A stretch of DNA of 64,000 bases from Bacillus taeanensis (GCF_003318295.1 NZ_QOCW01000006.1:1-64000); one strand, 5' to 3'. Numbered from the stretch's first letter, positions 10,301 to 18,741 are shown. Notes: a model not told the origin generated them from the letters alone. Numbers and translations: made by a program.

Positions 10301-10672
10301 CCTTAATGAACGTTCACTATTTTTATCCCAATTAACATGAAAAGCATAAAAATCACTATTATTGATTAGTTTGTTTTGGGGAAATTTTTCATTTGAATGA
10401 GTATCTACAGATGAGATCGTATCCACATTCCTTATTTGTGATGGATGAATATTGGAAAACTCATTGATTTCCTTTGTTTTCCATGAAGGTAAAATGGGAT
10501 TAAAATATACACTTAAACCTGAAACAAACATGAATAAGAGAGACAATACGATTAATAGAGAAAAAATACATACGAATATGCCCCACCTTTTGTTTGAATG
10601 ATCTTCAAAAATAAAAGTGTTAACATGATCTTCAATGTATGGATTCGTTTTTTTATTCTTGCGTCTGTACAC
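7352..10672 (-). CDS. Three-domain envelope protein: GH18-like, NodB polysaccharide deacetylase and GT2 glycosyltransferase
   Basis: This 1106-residue membrane protein has an N-terminal TM segment (about 36-58). An extracellular GH18-type domain (about 110-400) carries the DGINIDFE signature near residue 211. A NodB deacetylase domain (about 470-680) has TFDDGPDP, the metal motif HTFSHS, RPPYG and LLHDGGGDR. After another TM comes a cytoplasmic GT2 domain (about 748-1000) with VVAAYNEE, VVDDGSND, a DAD motif, EDTD and QRYRW, the processive beta-glycosyltransferase Q/RxxRW. Further TMs follow. The layout resembles PNAG or chitooligosaccharide synthase (PgaC/IcaA or NodC) joined to its own deacetylase and a hydrolase. 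Inference: it makes, trims and de-N-acetylates a beta-linked GlcNAc-type polymer. GTG start after AGGTGG. Single gene. Confidence 0.85.
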   Translation of the reverse strand: MYRRKNKKTNPYIEDHVNTFIFEDHSNKRWGIFVCIFSLLIVLSLLFMFVSGLSVYFNPILPSWKTKEINEFSNIHPSQIRNVDTISSVDTHSNEKFPQNKLINNSDFYAFHVNWDKNSERSLRRNIDKIDVLIPGWFHLDSNLELKSEIQKDIGNLAKKHDTKVLPLINNVVNGEWNQEVIHNLLHSPEAQSKLIKNLHEQIKKHGYDGINIDFENIKKNDRDLLTNFMKELYHTFHEDGLLVTIDVPTANEAFDYTSLEKYCDRMILMLYDESFQNPGPIASVSWYEENLSNISNDKLIVSIGNYGYDWDWESTKAGKVMSFEEIMRMANKANLKVQWDDLSKTPYITYREKNRAHELWFLDSVTFYNQWKIAASKGVKGVALWRLGTEDPSVWDVVEGQKLNQLLTIKNGDTTYNYGEGSILRTKADQHPGERSLAFDDLGLIKRESYISIPKASEIERFSKPSNKEKEVVLTFDDGPDPEYTKEILEILKKHHIKASFFIVGKDAMLNQDLVKQIYKEGHEIGNHTFSHSNMFKVSENQLKLELNTTERIIQGVTGRTPLLYRPPYGDDLHMYDGDNQNVYVKSHFQRMMDIAQMGYITVNYDIDSKDWKSIDSKEIVNNVTKQVSNGDIILLHDGGGDRTATVQALPDIIEELQNKGYKFVTISELMDKNKASIMPAVASVEKPLIQSVKVVLGNIFVLDNLIFILFYSVLVIFILRLSIFVYLALRHKVRTQMVSADRSFNPLVSVVVAAYNEEKVISRTIRSVLESTYKNFEVIVVDDGSNDQTAMIVSKNFSNNEKLHLIRKENGGKSSAINMGIKRAKGDIIIAIDADTLIAPEAISLLVRHFIDEKVAAVSGNIKVGNIRNLLTVWQHVEYVTGFNLEKRAYAMLNCVTVVPGAIGAWRKHVIEKLGYFTADTLAEDTDMSLRILREGYKITIDEQAYAYTEAPENNRDFLKQRYRWTFGTLQCLWKHKKAFCRSKCKSLGFIAFPNMILFQYVFPLFAPFIDILFVLGIFSGNIEQSLLFYGCYLITDFLICLFAFRLEKLNLKPLIPLFLQRIFYRYLLLWISWKSLLAALKGVRVGWNKLKRSGNLEVVKKTS

Positions 10673-11338
10673 TTAACCACCTGCTTTATTTCATTTTATG
10701 CCGGAATAATTTGTAACCAAAAGTAAAAACAACCATGTAATCCGAGCTACCATCATTACTTTTATAAAAATTAACAATTTCTTTGCATTCTAGCTTTTTA
10801 ACACAAGAATAGCAGAAGCATTTTTAGCCGTATATATGCTGATTTATCGAATTTTGTAGAATATCCTTGCATTGTAATCGCATTCAAAGAATTTTTTGCG
10901 ATTTTTTTGATAATATTACCAATTAAGGGGTGCATTCAGTACATAGATTGATTTACTCATATTAGAGACTCGCTGCATTAGTTAGTATTATCTCTATCAA
11001 ACTATGAGCGTAATTCACCTCACTTTAAATACATCTAATACATAAAAAGACTGCCCTTTTCGACAGCCTTTTCCTCAACCTATAGTTGTCGTTCCTACAA
11101 TATCCTAGCTACTCTCTAAAACTAGTGCTACAAATTTAACAGGAAATTTCATAAATTTTCTTCCTAAACTATATCTTTCTTTTTTTCTCCTATTATATTA
11201 CCGTTTTTTTTAGAAGTTATAAAAAGCAATTAAAATTTTCGAATTCTTTGATAAGATTGAGAAGAAATTATGTCCTTCATCACATAACAAAAGAGAAATC
11301 ACAATCTCAAGCTAAAATTATTGTAAAGGGAGAGTAAT
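10673..11338. other. Long intergenic region with no recognised gene
   Basis: These 666 bp separate divergent genes and presumably hold both promoters. It is very AT-rich. An imperfect hairpin-like segment, GACTGCCCTTTTCGACAGCC, starts near 11050 and resembles the 1866-1886 hairpin, but it is degenerate. I see no reading frame with a convincing start and RBS, and no riboswitch. Confidence 0.35.
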
Positions 11339-12283
11339 ATGAATCAAAAACCAAGGCATAAAGAACAGAAAAATAATAAGAAAAGAGGCTTTAAACTTAT
11401 CATTGGTATTATTTCACTTCTTATTATTGGCGCAAGTATATATGGATTTTCAGTTTACAGATCATTAGAAAATACATTAAATCAGACACACGAACCCTTA
11501 GACCGTACAGTTTCAAAAAAGCGTGATGAAAAAGTTACTTTCAGTAAACAAAATCCTATTTCGATTTTATTACTAGGTGTTGACGAACGCGAGTCTGACC
11601 GTGGACGTTCAGACTCATTAATTTTATTGACAGTAAATCCTAATGATCAATCAACTAAAATGGTTAGTATTCCACGTGATACACGTACAGAAATTGCTAG
11701 TCAAGGAAAAGAGGATAAAATTAACCATGCCTATTCATTTGGCGGATTAGATTTAACCATTGAAACAGTAGAAAACTTCTTAGACATACCTATTGACTAT
11801 TATATTCAAGTAAATATGGAGAGCTTTAAAGATATTGTAAATGCAGTTGGTGGAATAACCGTCAACAATTCTATTGACTTTACATATGAAGGTGAGCATT
11901 TTCCAAAAGGTCAGTTACAATTAGATGGAGTCAGTGCACTAAAATATTCTCGTATGCGATTTAAAGACCCACGCGGGGACTTCGGTCGTCAAGAGCGACA
12001 GCGTCAAGTCATTCAAGCGGTTATTAACAAAGGCGCAAATGTAAAATCCCTCGCAAACTATGGCCAAATTTTAGATGTAATCGGTAAAAATGTAAAAACA
12101 AACTTAACATTTGATGATATGAAAGAGATTCATACTAACTACAAAAACGCACGTCAGCATTTACAACAGGTACAAATCAATGGCAAAGGAACAGAAATAA
12201 ACAGCGTCTACTATTACATCGTACCTGAATCAGAGCGTACAGAACTTTCTGCAATGTTGAAACAACATTTAAATATTAACTAA
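11339..12283 (+). CDS. LytR-CpsA-Psr (LCP) family cell-wall polymer ligase
   Basis: The 314-residue protein has a short basic cytoplasmic tail, one TM segment (about 21-42) and an extracellular LCP domain (about 75-270). LCP signatures visible are ILLLGVDERESDRGRSDSLILL, MVSIPRDTRTEI, INHAYSFGG and, further on, LDGVSALKYSRMRFKDPRGDFGRQERQRQVIQ, which includes the conserved arginines that bind the pyrophosphate lipid substrate. LCP enzymes attach teichoic acid or other glycopolymers to peptidoglycan outside the membrane. The gene is divergent from the GH18-NodB-GT2 gene, and a joint role in surface polysaccharide is plausible. The RBS AAAGGGAGAG lies 5 nt before the ATG. It ends in a strong terminator. 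It is not the transcription regulator that older LytR names suggest. Confidence 0.92.
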   Translation: MNQKPRHKEQKNNKKRGFKLIIGIISLLIIGASIYGFSVYRSLENTLNQTHEPLDRTVSKKRDEKVTFSKQNPISILLLGVDERESDRGRSDSLILLTVNPNDQSTKMVSIPRDTRTEIASQGKEDKINHAYSFGGLDLTIETVENFLDIPIDYYIQVNMESFKDIVNAVGGITVNNSIDFTYEGEHFPKGQLQLDGVSALKYSRMRFKDPRGDFGRQERQRQVIQAVINKGANVKSLANYGQILDVIGKNVKTNLTFDDMKEIHTNYKNARQHLQQVQINGKGTEINSVYYYIVPESERTELSAMLKQHLNIN

Positions 12284-12313
12284 GGAGAAGGTTTAACAGC
12301 TTTAAAACTACGT

Positions 12314-12356
12314 AATAAATAAAAGGGAGTGAACATCTCACTCCCTTTTATTTATT
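12314..12356 (+). terminator. Strong terminator after the LCP gene
   Basis: A 19-bp perfect stem (12314-12332 with 12338-12356) around a 5-nt loop, with GC-rich GGGAGTGA/TCACTCCC at its centre and A/T tracts outside it, can work in both directions. Confidence 0.9.
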
Positions 12357-12357
12357 C

Positions 12358-12598
12358 TTATTGAAAAATCCGGTCAATTTCTTGAATTTCTTCAGCTGTT
12401 AAATACACATCTAACGTTTTTAAATTGTCCAGCACCTGCTCTGTTTTCTTTGCGCCTGGTATTATTGCTTAAATCGAATCACATGTTAAATACCAAGCAA
12501 GCGCAAGGTGAGCGGTTTCCACATGTTTTGCATTGGCAATCTTACGAATCTCTTCTACTTTTTCTAAGTTTTTTGTAAAAACACCTTCTTGGAAGTAT
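12358..12598 (-). pseudogene. Aldo-keto reductase C-terminal remnant with an in-frame stop
   Basis: Read on the minus strand the segment gives YFQEGVFTKNLEKVEEIRKI, then HLALAWYLTCDSI, stop, AIIPGAKKTEQVLDN, and ends EEIQEIDRIFQ. This is the C-terminal quarter of an aldo-keto reductase (the IPGAK stretch binds NADP). The stop codon is at 12471-12469 and could arise from a single CAA to TAA change. The N-terminal three quarters, including the catalytic Tyr and Lys, are missing, so the gene is dead. It lies between the LCP terminator and the GPH symporter terminator. Confidence 0.8.
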
Positions 12599-12703
12599 TA
12601 GCCTTCATTAATGTTTTACTGTCTTTATTCATGAAAAAACCTGATTACTCTAAAGAAACAATTTTAAATGAATATAACTGATTCTTCACAAAAAATTTAA
12701 ATT

Positions 12704-12739
12704 AAAAGCGGTTGGATTAAATAAAATTCAACCGCTTTT
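12704..12739 (-). terminator. Terminator of the first GPH symporter gene
   Basis: An 11-bp stem (AAAAGCGGTTG 12704-12714, complement 12729-12739) is followed on the minus strand by an AATTTAAATTTTTT tail. Confidence 0.8.
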
Positions 12740-12846
12740 CTGTGCTATTTCTATTGTTATTAGTTCGCTATTATCTCTGTAAATGCCGCTGTTATTTTAC
12801 ATTTTTTCTCAGCAATGAGACCCCTTAATAATGAAAGAATCAATTC

Positions 12847-14349
12847 TTATTTTGCTTCTGTTCCTGTTGAAGGTTCTACAGAAATTTGATTTTTTTCAAC
12901 AAGCATCTCTTTAACTTCAGAGATTTCCGCTTGAATTTGCGCCATATACTGATCATCAAGCTTGTAAAATTTCATTGCGATTAACGATGCGATCCAGCCA
13001 AGCATTGGAATTCCAATGTGGAAGAATAAAGCAAGCACAAACAATCCAGTTGTTAGCGGTGTATCCACTTCCGGGAAAACCGTTTTAAAGCCAATCATTG
13101 CAAGCATTAATCCAACAATTGTCGAAGCTAAAGAGGAAATGATTTTATCAACAAATGAAAAGATTGTGGCAATCATACCTGGGACATAACGCCCTGTAAT
13201 ATGTGTTTCATAATCAGATGTATCCGCGATCATTGGAATAACTAAGTTACCAGTTAAGCCCATAAATGAATAACCTAACGTATAAAGAATTAGAAAAATG
13301 ATTGTCGCTGCTCCTAAATTTGATAACGAGATTGCTGTCGGATCATCAATTACCAGGAAGAACACTAATAGTAGTGTAAAGGAAAGAAGCGCTCCCCATG
13401 TTCCTCCAACAAACGTCTTTTTTAGTCCTTTATTACGCGCAATTCCAACACCAATGAATGTAATAATTAATGTAGGAATAATTGTAATCATTGATACCGT
13501 ACCACTTAATGCATAATCTCCAATTAAAATTCCAAAGAACATAACCGGTACCACAGGTTGTCTCAATACTTGTCCTGCTAATTTATCGGTTGCGGCTGCC
13601 ACAACAAGCATTTGCAGCGGACGGTTTCGTTTAATAACCGGCCAGTAGTCGCGAAAACTTGTTTTTACTGTTTTTTGTGCAAAACCAAAATATTCTGTGC
13701 GATCTTTTTCCCATAATGCGATAACTGCAAGAACAGTAAAGATTGCTGAGGTAATCATCGCAACTGTATTAAATTCAGTAAAAAATCCTTGCGTAAAACC
13801 GCCATGTTTTGGTACAAGATAAGAAGCAACATAATACTGACCGCCAACAAATAAAATTGTATTATATGCTGCATCAAATGCTGAGAACACCGGGCGCTGT
13901 TTTGGATCATTTGTTAAAACAGTTTGAGCGGCTCTCGTACAAGCAGTTTGGAATGTATAACCAACAATATGAACAATATAAATGGCAATAATAAACGGTA
14001 AACGGTATGATTCTGGTACGAGATGAGTTACATTGAACATTAACAGAACCGATATTAATAAAATAATATTTCCAAGAATCATAAATGGTCTGAATTTACC
14101 AAACTTTGTATTTGTTTTGTCGATGACATACCCGATAATTGGATCTGTCACACCATCAAATATACGTGCTCCAGTTAAAATAGCACTAATTACAACTACT
14201 GCAACCCCTGCAATTCCTGTCGCATAATAGGAAATAAACATCATTGCGAACATGTACAGATTTGTTGCCGTATTATTTAAAGCAAAAAATCCAATTTGCC
14301 ATAGTTTTGATCTGTTTACGAAGTTATTTTTTTCTACTTGTGCCGTCAT
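12847..14349 (-). CDS. GPH-family (GusB/MelB-type) glycoside-cation symporter
   Basis: The 500-residue protein has 12 predicted TM segments. GPH features include FDGVTDPIIGYVIDKTNTKFGKFRPFMILG near the N-terminus and MGLTGNLVIPMIADTSDYETHITGRYVPG in the second half, the helix 10-11 region of the family. GPH carriers bring in melibiose, glucuronides, xylosides and similar glycosides with Na+ or H+. The truncated beta-glucuronidase directly upstream on the same strand suggests a glucuronide carrier. A near-identical paralogue lies at 40416-41921; the two differ mainly in scattered conservative changes, so they are a duplication. The gene has the shared palindromic operator 120 bp upstream and a cre-like site at 14392-14406. 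Confidence 0.88.
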   Translation of the reverse strand: MTAQVEKNNFVNRSKLWQIGFFALNNTATNLYMFAMMFISYYATGIAGVAVVVISAILTGARIFDGVTDPIIGYVIDKTNTKFGKFRPFMILGNIILLISVLLMFNVTHLVPESYRLPFIIAIYIVHIVGYTFQTACTRAAQTVLTNDPKQRPVFSAFDAAYNTILFVGGQYYVASYLVPKHGGFTQGFFTEFNTVAMITSAIFTVLAVIALWEKDRTEYFGFAQKTVKTSFRDYWPVIKRNRPLQMLVVAAATDKLAGQVLRQPVVPVMFFGILIGDYALSGTVSMITIIPTLIITFIGVGIARNKGLKKTFVGGTWGALLSFTLLLVFFLVIDDPTAISLSNLGAATIIFLILYTLGYSFMGLTGNLVIPMIADTSDYETHITGRYVPGMIATIFSFVDKIISSLASTIVGLMLAMIGFKTVFPEVDTPLTTGLFVLALFFHIGIPMLGWIASLIAMKFYKLDDQYMAQIQAEISEVKEMLVEKNQISVEPSTGTEAK

Positions 14350-14391
14350 AAAATCGCCTCTTTCTTTTGTTGTTTTGAATTTTTATATTAA

Positions 14392-14406
14392 GGAAGGCGC
14401 TTTCAA
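14392..14406 (-). promoter_or_regulatory. cre-like site upstream of GPH symporter 1
   Basis: Minus-strand TTGAAAGCGCCTTCC has the TTGAAAGCG core of a CcpA site with two mismatches to the consensus (positions 11 and 15). It lies 43 bp before the start codon. Confidence 0.4.
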
Positions 14407-14468
14407 AATTAAGATTTTAATAATAATCTTTTACTTATTTATTCGCCTTTCTTACATTAATAATTATA

Positions 14469-14493
14469 TTAATTAGTATACCAAACAAATTAA
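14469..14493. promoter_or_regulatory. Shared palindromic operator, copy 1
   Basis: Left arm TTAATTAGTAT, spacer ACC, right arm AAACAAATTAA. It has the same 11+3+11 layout as the sites at 31916, 42161 and 53590. Here TATACT (14480-14475, minus strand) inside the operator could be the -10 box, but I cannot see a good -35, unlike the other three copies. The pattern resembles operators of ROK repressors such as XylR. Confidence 0.7.
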
Positions 14494-14533
14494 AAAGAAA
14501 CATCTTCCTATCAACTTATTATATAATGAGTTT

Positions 14534-14731
14534 TTATAAGAAATCTAAATGAAGATAATCGCTGTGCAACCGTTTATCATTATAAGAAGCTGGTACGTCC
14601 ATATTCATCGGATCTTTAAGCTTTTCTTCATACCATTTTTCCGTTAATCCATTACCATTATCAAGTTTAAATTTCCAAATTCCATTTAAGTCAATTATTG
14701 AGCGCGACTCTGTATAAATTGGATATAGCAT
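14534..14731 (-). pseudogene. uidA: Beta-glucuronidase (uidA) N-terminal remnant
   Basis: A 65-codon ORF starts at an ATG 8 nt after AAAGGAG and reads [21 protein letters not shown], then [17 protein letters not shown] and VPASYND. This is the conserved start of GH2 beta-glucuronidases (the jelly-roll domain). After PASYND the similarity stops and the frame ends 15 codons later, so more than 500 residues, including both catalytic glutamates, are gone. The RBS and promoter-proximal position are intact, which implies a fairly recent internal deletion. It lies upstream of a GPH symporter and divergent from an AraC activator, the usual layout of a glucuronide utilisation locus. Confidence 0.8.
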
Positions 14732-14781
14732 CTTTAACACTCCTTTCTACCTCTTGTAAGGGTTTACAATTATGATTATAC

Positions 14782-14800
14782 TTATATTGTCACAATATAA
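14782..14800. promoter_or_regulatory. Inverted repeat between the uidA remnant and the AraC gene
   Basis: TTATATTGT (782-790), C, ACAATATAA (792-800) is a perfect 9-bp inverted repeat in the divergent promoter region and is a candidate regulator site. Confidence 0.4.
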
Positions 14801-14854
14801 AAAGGATTATAATTGCATTATCATAACTAATTTAACATAGAAAGGATATCCAAA

Positions 14855-16090
14855 ATGACAGCTCAATCCATCCAAGCAGCTTCCGCAAGCATAACAATGT
14901 TCCATCTTACCGGTCTTAATACCTTTTTATTAAAGGAGAACGGTTCAATAATGTTTGCATATGAACGTGATAGTTTGCCTGATTTTTTAGCTGAAAAACA
15001 GCAGGAAGATTTCCTATTTTTGATTCAGGAAGTGAAGAAACAGAAAAAAAATTGTATAATGTTTACGAACGAATGGGAACTTTCTTACTTGGCAAGCATG
15101 TTTGAAAATGCTGGGGAAGAAAAAACTGTTTTGATTCACGGTCCTTTTTTAAAGCAAACACCTGATACTGCTAAACTTTTTTACACATTTAATATCGATC
15201 AAAAAAAGCGAATTGTCCTCGGAGAATTTTTTCGTTCTTTAAAACTGCTCAGTACCGCTAAAATTCAAAGCATTGCAAATGTTCTCCAAAAAGTGAGCTC
15301 AATTGATACTGCTCCTCTTCACTTTATTGATTTAAATGAAATATCCACAACACAGCGCCAAGAAACAGCCATAAACAATAGGTTGAAGCAAACTGATGAA
15401 AAATATGTGGAGTTAATTAATTTACGATACGAAGTAGAAAAGGAAATGCTTCATGCGGTTGAAAAAGGAGATAAAGTAAAAATAAAAGATATTTTATCAA
15501 AACGAAATAATATGTTTGACTTTTCCGATCGTTTTCCAAATCAGCCAATAAGAGGAATGAAAAATAACTTAATTATTGTAAATACGCTTTTTCGAAATGC
15601 AGCGCGAAATGGAGGAGTTCCTCCCTTTTATCTGCACCACATCTCCGAAAAGTTTGCGATTCATATTGAACGTGTAGAAAATCTAAATGCTCTTAATAAA
15701 TTAATAATGGTAATGGCTGAGGAATATTGCGATTTAGTACGAAAACGCTCGCATGCCGGTTATTCGTTATTAGTACAAAAAGCGTTAGATTATATGAGCG
15801 TCCACTTTAGCAAACCGTTAAACCTAGACAAACTCGCACAGCATTGCCTTGTGCATCCGGCGCATTTATCGAGGCAATTTAAAAAAGAAACAAACATAAC
15901 GCTTACTGAGTATCTTCATAAGTTAAGAATAGAAGAAGCGAAACTGCTGTTAAAAAAAGAGCGTACCTCGATTGAATGGGTCGCCGGTTATGTTGGCTTT
16001 GAAGATGCAGCGTATTTCACCCGTGTATTTAAAAAATTAGAAGGTATCACACCAACTCATTATAGAAACTCTGAGACGGCGCATAATTAA
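14855..16090 (+). CDS. AraC-family regulator, divergent from the glucuronide locus
   Basis: The 411-residue protein has a C-terminal AraC HTH pair (about 305-405): LNLDKLAQHCLVHPAHLSRQFKKETNITLTEYLHKLRI, then IEWVAGYVGFEDAAYFTRVFKKLEGITPTHYR. The first 290 residues form a sensor region without a cupin, similar in order and length to the regulator at 42336-43571 (both contain RNAARNGG/RLAAEKGG, HISEKFAI/KISEKFAI and an EYCD segment). Each of the two pairs with a GPH symporter, so they are duplicated regulators. The likely target is the divergent uidA-symporter unit. ATG start 6 nt after AAAGGAT. Confidence 0.88.
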   Translation: MTAQSIQAASASITMFHLTGLNTFLLKENGSIMFAYERDSLPDFLAEKQQEDFLFLIQEVKKQKKNCIMFTNEWELSYLASMFENAGEEKTVLIHGPFLKQTPDTAKLFYTFNIDQKKRIVLGEFFRSLKLLSTAKIQSIANVLQKVSSIDTAPLHFIDLNEISTTQRQETAINNRLKQTDEKYVELINLRYEVEKEMLHAVEKGDKVKIKDILSKRNNMFDFSDRFPNQPIRGMKNNLIIVNTLFRNAARNGGVPPFYLHHISEKFAIHIERVENLNALNKLIMVMAEEYCDLVRKRSHAGYSLLVQKALDYMSVHFSKPLNLDKLAQHCLVHPAHLSRQFKKETNITLTEYLHKLRIEEAKLLLKKERTSIEWVAGYVGFEDAAYFTRVFKKLEGITPTHYRNSETAHN

Positions 16091-16163
16091 TATTTCGATA
16101 CAAGGGGATCACGTCTCCCCTGCATTTTCCTTAAAGGGGGGTTCCCTTTGAAGGGCTCTCTAG

Positions 16164-17279
16164 TTAACAGCTATCATCCTTTATTTCAACCTTCTTCCCT
16201 TTAAAACCTGCGATTAATGTAATGATAAACAGAGGTAAAACAACAAATACAGCCATAACTAACGGAAAAGCAACAAATACGGCTTCTGAAAATTCAATTT
16301 CAGTCTTAAACATCGTGAGCGTAAGCAGCAAAGAGATAAACGTAACTGGAAAAATAATAATCCGCTTATCTTCCAGCTTTAACACTTTTGATAGTGCTTC
16401 TTTAAGGATAAACAGCATAATCGTTGTTTTCATAAAGGAACCGACAATTAAGGCGATTCCGATAAAAGACTCGATTCTCGTTACAATCTCTCTAATATTG
16501 ATTAATCGTGCCAGCTGAAAGACAGAAAATTTAAAGGTACCTGCGATTGGTCCTAAAGCCATAATCGTGCAAAGAATCGAAAGTATTAACAATAACCCGT
16601 GTATTAAAAGAGCGGAAAACATATACTTTTTTAATGAGTTATCCTTTTCTTTGCGAACGAAGGGCAGTAAAAATGAAAAAAGAACTAGTTCACTATATGG
16701 GAAACCAAAAACCCGGTAAGCGCCGTGAAGAACTGGCTTCATTCCTTCTGGAAAGATAGGCAGGAGATTTCCTACTTCGTAATAGGGAAGAACTAATACT
16801 AATACTACAATTGAAAAAAGGAGCACATAACATAAAAGCAGGACAAACATTCTTGCCATTACTTCCATACCCGCTCTTACCGTTAGTGCTGCGACAAGCA
16901 AAATGAGAACATGAAAAATATAAACAGGGGTTTCTCTCATCATTGTATTTGTAAAAAAACCTCCGATATCAATAACAATATAAGAAAGATCTAAAAAGAG
17001 TACTAGTAAGATGGGAATGAAAAGACATAGAGTAATCCATTTTCCAAAGATTTTTTGACTATAATCAATTAAAGTAAAATTTGGATTTTTTCGATATAAA
17101 TACAAGATACATATTAATAACAGCATTGCAAATCCATTTGCGATTACGATAGACAGCCATGCCCCGTTATTCGCTGCTTCTACTAAGGGATGCGGAATGT
17201 TGACAATGGCCGATCCAAGCATAAAAGAGAGAAATAAACATGTCATTTGCCCAGAGCTTATTGTTTCGTCTTTATACAT
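16164..17279 (-). CDS. gerB: Spore germinant receptor subunit B (GerAB family)
   Basis: This 371-residue APC-type membrane protein is the last gene of a gerA-gerC-small ORF-gerB operon. It has about ten TM segments and the B-subunit features NIPHPLVEAANNGAWLSI at the N-terminus and LLPIFPEGMKPVLHGAYRVFGFPYSELVLF mid-protein. B subunits bind the germinant in the inner spore membrane. Only moderate likeness to the orphan at 577-1686. Which of the GerA/GerB/GerK groups it belongs to cannot be told by eye. Confidence 0.9.
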   Translation of the reverse strand: MYKDETISSGQMTCLFLSFMLGSAIVNIPHPLVEAANNGAWLSIVIANGFAMLLLICILYLYRKNPNFTLIDYSQKIFGKWITLCLFIPILLVLFLDLSYIVIDIGGFFTNTMMRETPVYIFHVLILLVAALTVRAGMEVMARMFVLLLCYVLLFSIVVLVLVLPYYEVGNLLPIFPEGMKPVLHGAYRVFGFPYSELVLFSFLLPFVRKEKDNSLKKYMFSALLIHGLLLILSILCTIMALGPIAGTFKFSVFQLARLINIREIVTRIESFIGIALIVGSFMKTTIMLFILKEALSKVLKLEDKRIIIFPVTFISLLLTLTMFKTEIEFSEAVFVAFPLVMAVFVVLPLFIITLIAGFKGKKVEIKDDSC

Positions 17280-17303
17280 TCCATTCTCTCCTTTTATTTA
17301 GAC

Positions 17304-17546
17304 TTACATCGGAACTTTAACAGCTTCAACAATTTTCTGCCCTGGTTTTAAAAACAAGAAATCAAAAAGATCATTTAGTGTCGGCCATGCTGCACCCATC
17401 ACATAGATGAGACTTAAATAAAAGACCGGAATCATCAGCATGCCATAAACAATACGTTCTCGACGATTTTTTTGTTTTAATTTTGGAGCATCATAACTTA
17501 ACATTCCTAAAGATACGATAACTAGAAAAAAGATTTTTTCAAACAA
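17304..17546 (-). CDS. Small two-TM protein of the ger operon (D-type subunit)
   Basis: The 80-residue protein has two hydrophobic segments (about 3-18 and 34-55) joined by a basic loop, KLKQKNRRERIVYG. It lies between gerC (gap 3 bp) and gerB (gap 24 bp), so it is translated with them. Small two-TM D subunits of this size occur in several Bacillus germinant-receptor operons, where they modulate receptor activity. I rely on size, topology and position rather than on a motif. Confidence 0.75.
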   Translation of the reverse strand: MFEKIFFLVIVSLGMLSYDAPKLKQKNRRERIVYGMLMIPVFYLSLIYVMGAAWPTLNDLFDFLFLKPGQKIVEAVKVPM

Positions 17547-17549
17547 TGA

Positions 17550-18713
17550 TTATTCCTCCGTTACTTTTTCACCAAGAACCATTCCTGTACTTTGAATATT
17601 AGCTTCAACATCAATGACAAATTTGGTCTCAGCAAAAATGTTCTCCCAATCCTTTTCCCACTCCTTCCATAAAGCAGGATCTTGTTTATAGAGTTTATTG
17701 CCAATGCCAAGTATATCTATCTTCTTTTCCTGCAAATGTTTAATGGTGTCTTCAATCTCTGTTTTTACTTTTTCACCAATACGTTCTTCCAATTTTTTTA
17801 CTTCTTCTTCATTCGTTATAGAAGTACATTTTAGCTCCCCAATCTTTCCATCTATTTTAGTTAATAGATGAACAGTTGGCGGCTCATCGGAAAATTTAGG
17901 AGAGATCTTTGTTTGAACAGAGAGAGCCTCTAATGTTTCCTTTTTCTTTTCTTTATCCTCTTGATTCATACAAGGAAATTCAATAACACCTTTATTAAAT
18001 TTATTCGTTAACATAAGAACTTTCTGAACTTCATCAGCTTTTAAATAATCTACCATCTCTCCTTTACTAATCAGAACAGTACCGCTGCTGTATGGAGCTT
18101 CTGGTTTTTCATCCGTTTTTTCAATATAAGGAATCATTGTCGTTTTTAACTTACTATTTAACCCCATCACGATATCTAACAGCATAATTTTTTTTGTTTT
18201 CCCAGAAATTTTAGCTGTCATTTGTTGAACCGTATTCAACTGCTGCCCCATTGTGCGTTCAATAAACGGCTTTAGCTCCCAATAGTCAGCAGCTTTTCCT
18301 TTCGTAATAATAACAATCGAAGTAAGGCGTGTTTCATGATCACGATAAAAAAAATCAAGAATTTCTCCAATATCATGTTCCTTAGCAAACTTCTCTCCAA
18401 TTAAAATAACACGCATATGACTCCACTGTGGCTCACGTCCTAAATATTTTGTTAAGTCACGGACGGCATCAAAAATACTGTCATTAACTGTTGTAATATT
18501 GGTATACGGCGGTTTATCTCCACCACCTGAGCCTCCTATCGTTTCTATCGGTGAATAGACTTGTGCATTTACTTCCATACTTCCTTCTTCTGTTTGATCT
18601 AAGCTTACTCCCATTACAAAACCAAAATCGGTTAACTCTCTGCTGCTCCAGCATCCTGATAAAAAGATTAATAAAAAAATTATAGATAATGCTTTAATGA
18701 AAAGAGAATTCAT
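17550..18713 (-). CDS. gerC: Spore germinant receptor subunit C (GerAC lipoprotein)
   Basis: The 387-residue protein starts with a lipoprotein signal ending LSGC (Cys21). It then has the GerAC pattern: CWSSRELTDFGFVMGVSLDQ, REPQWSHMRVILIGEKFAKE, ILDFFYRDHETRLTSIVIITKGKA, and a C-terminal region GIGNKLYKQDPALWKEWEKDWENIFAE. C subunits are anchored on the outer face of the inner spore membrane and are needed for receptor function. Second gene of the operon, 28 bp after gerA. Confidence 0.92.
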   Translation of the reverse strand: MNSLFIKALSIIFLLIFLSGCWSSRELTDFGFVMGVSLDQTEEGSMEVNAQVYSPIETIGGSGGGDKPPYTNITTVNDSIFDAVRDLTKYLGREPQWSHMRVILIGEKFAKEHDIGEILDFFYRDHETRLTSIVIITKGKAADYWELKPFIERTMGQQLNTVQQMTAKISGKTKKIMLLDIVMGLNSKLKTTMIPYIEKTDEKPEAPYSSGTVLISKGEMVDYLKADEVQKVLMLTNKFNKGVIEFPCMNQEDKEKKKETLEALSVQTKISPKFSDEPPTVHLLTKIDGKIGELKCTSITNEEEVKKLEERIGEKVKTEIEDTIKHLQEKKIDILGIGNKLYKQDPALWKEWEKDWENIFAETKFVIDVEANIQSTGMVLGEKVTEE

Positions 18714-18741
18714 CGTCTATCATACTTTCTGCATAATAAAT

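Noticed and set aside
12595-12681. Short plus-strand frame LAFINVLLSLFMKKPDYSKE...
   Set aside because: It looks like the C-terminal end of a membrane transporter left by decay, but at under 30 codons, with no start, the call is too weak to list as a feature.
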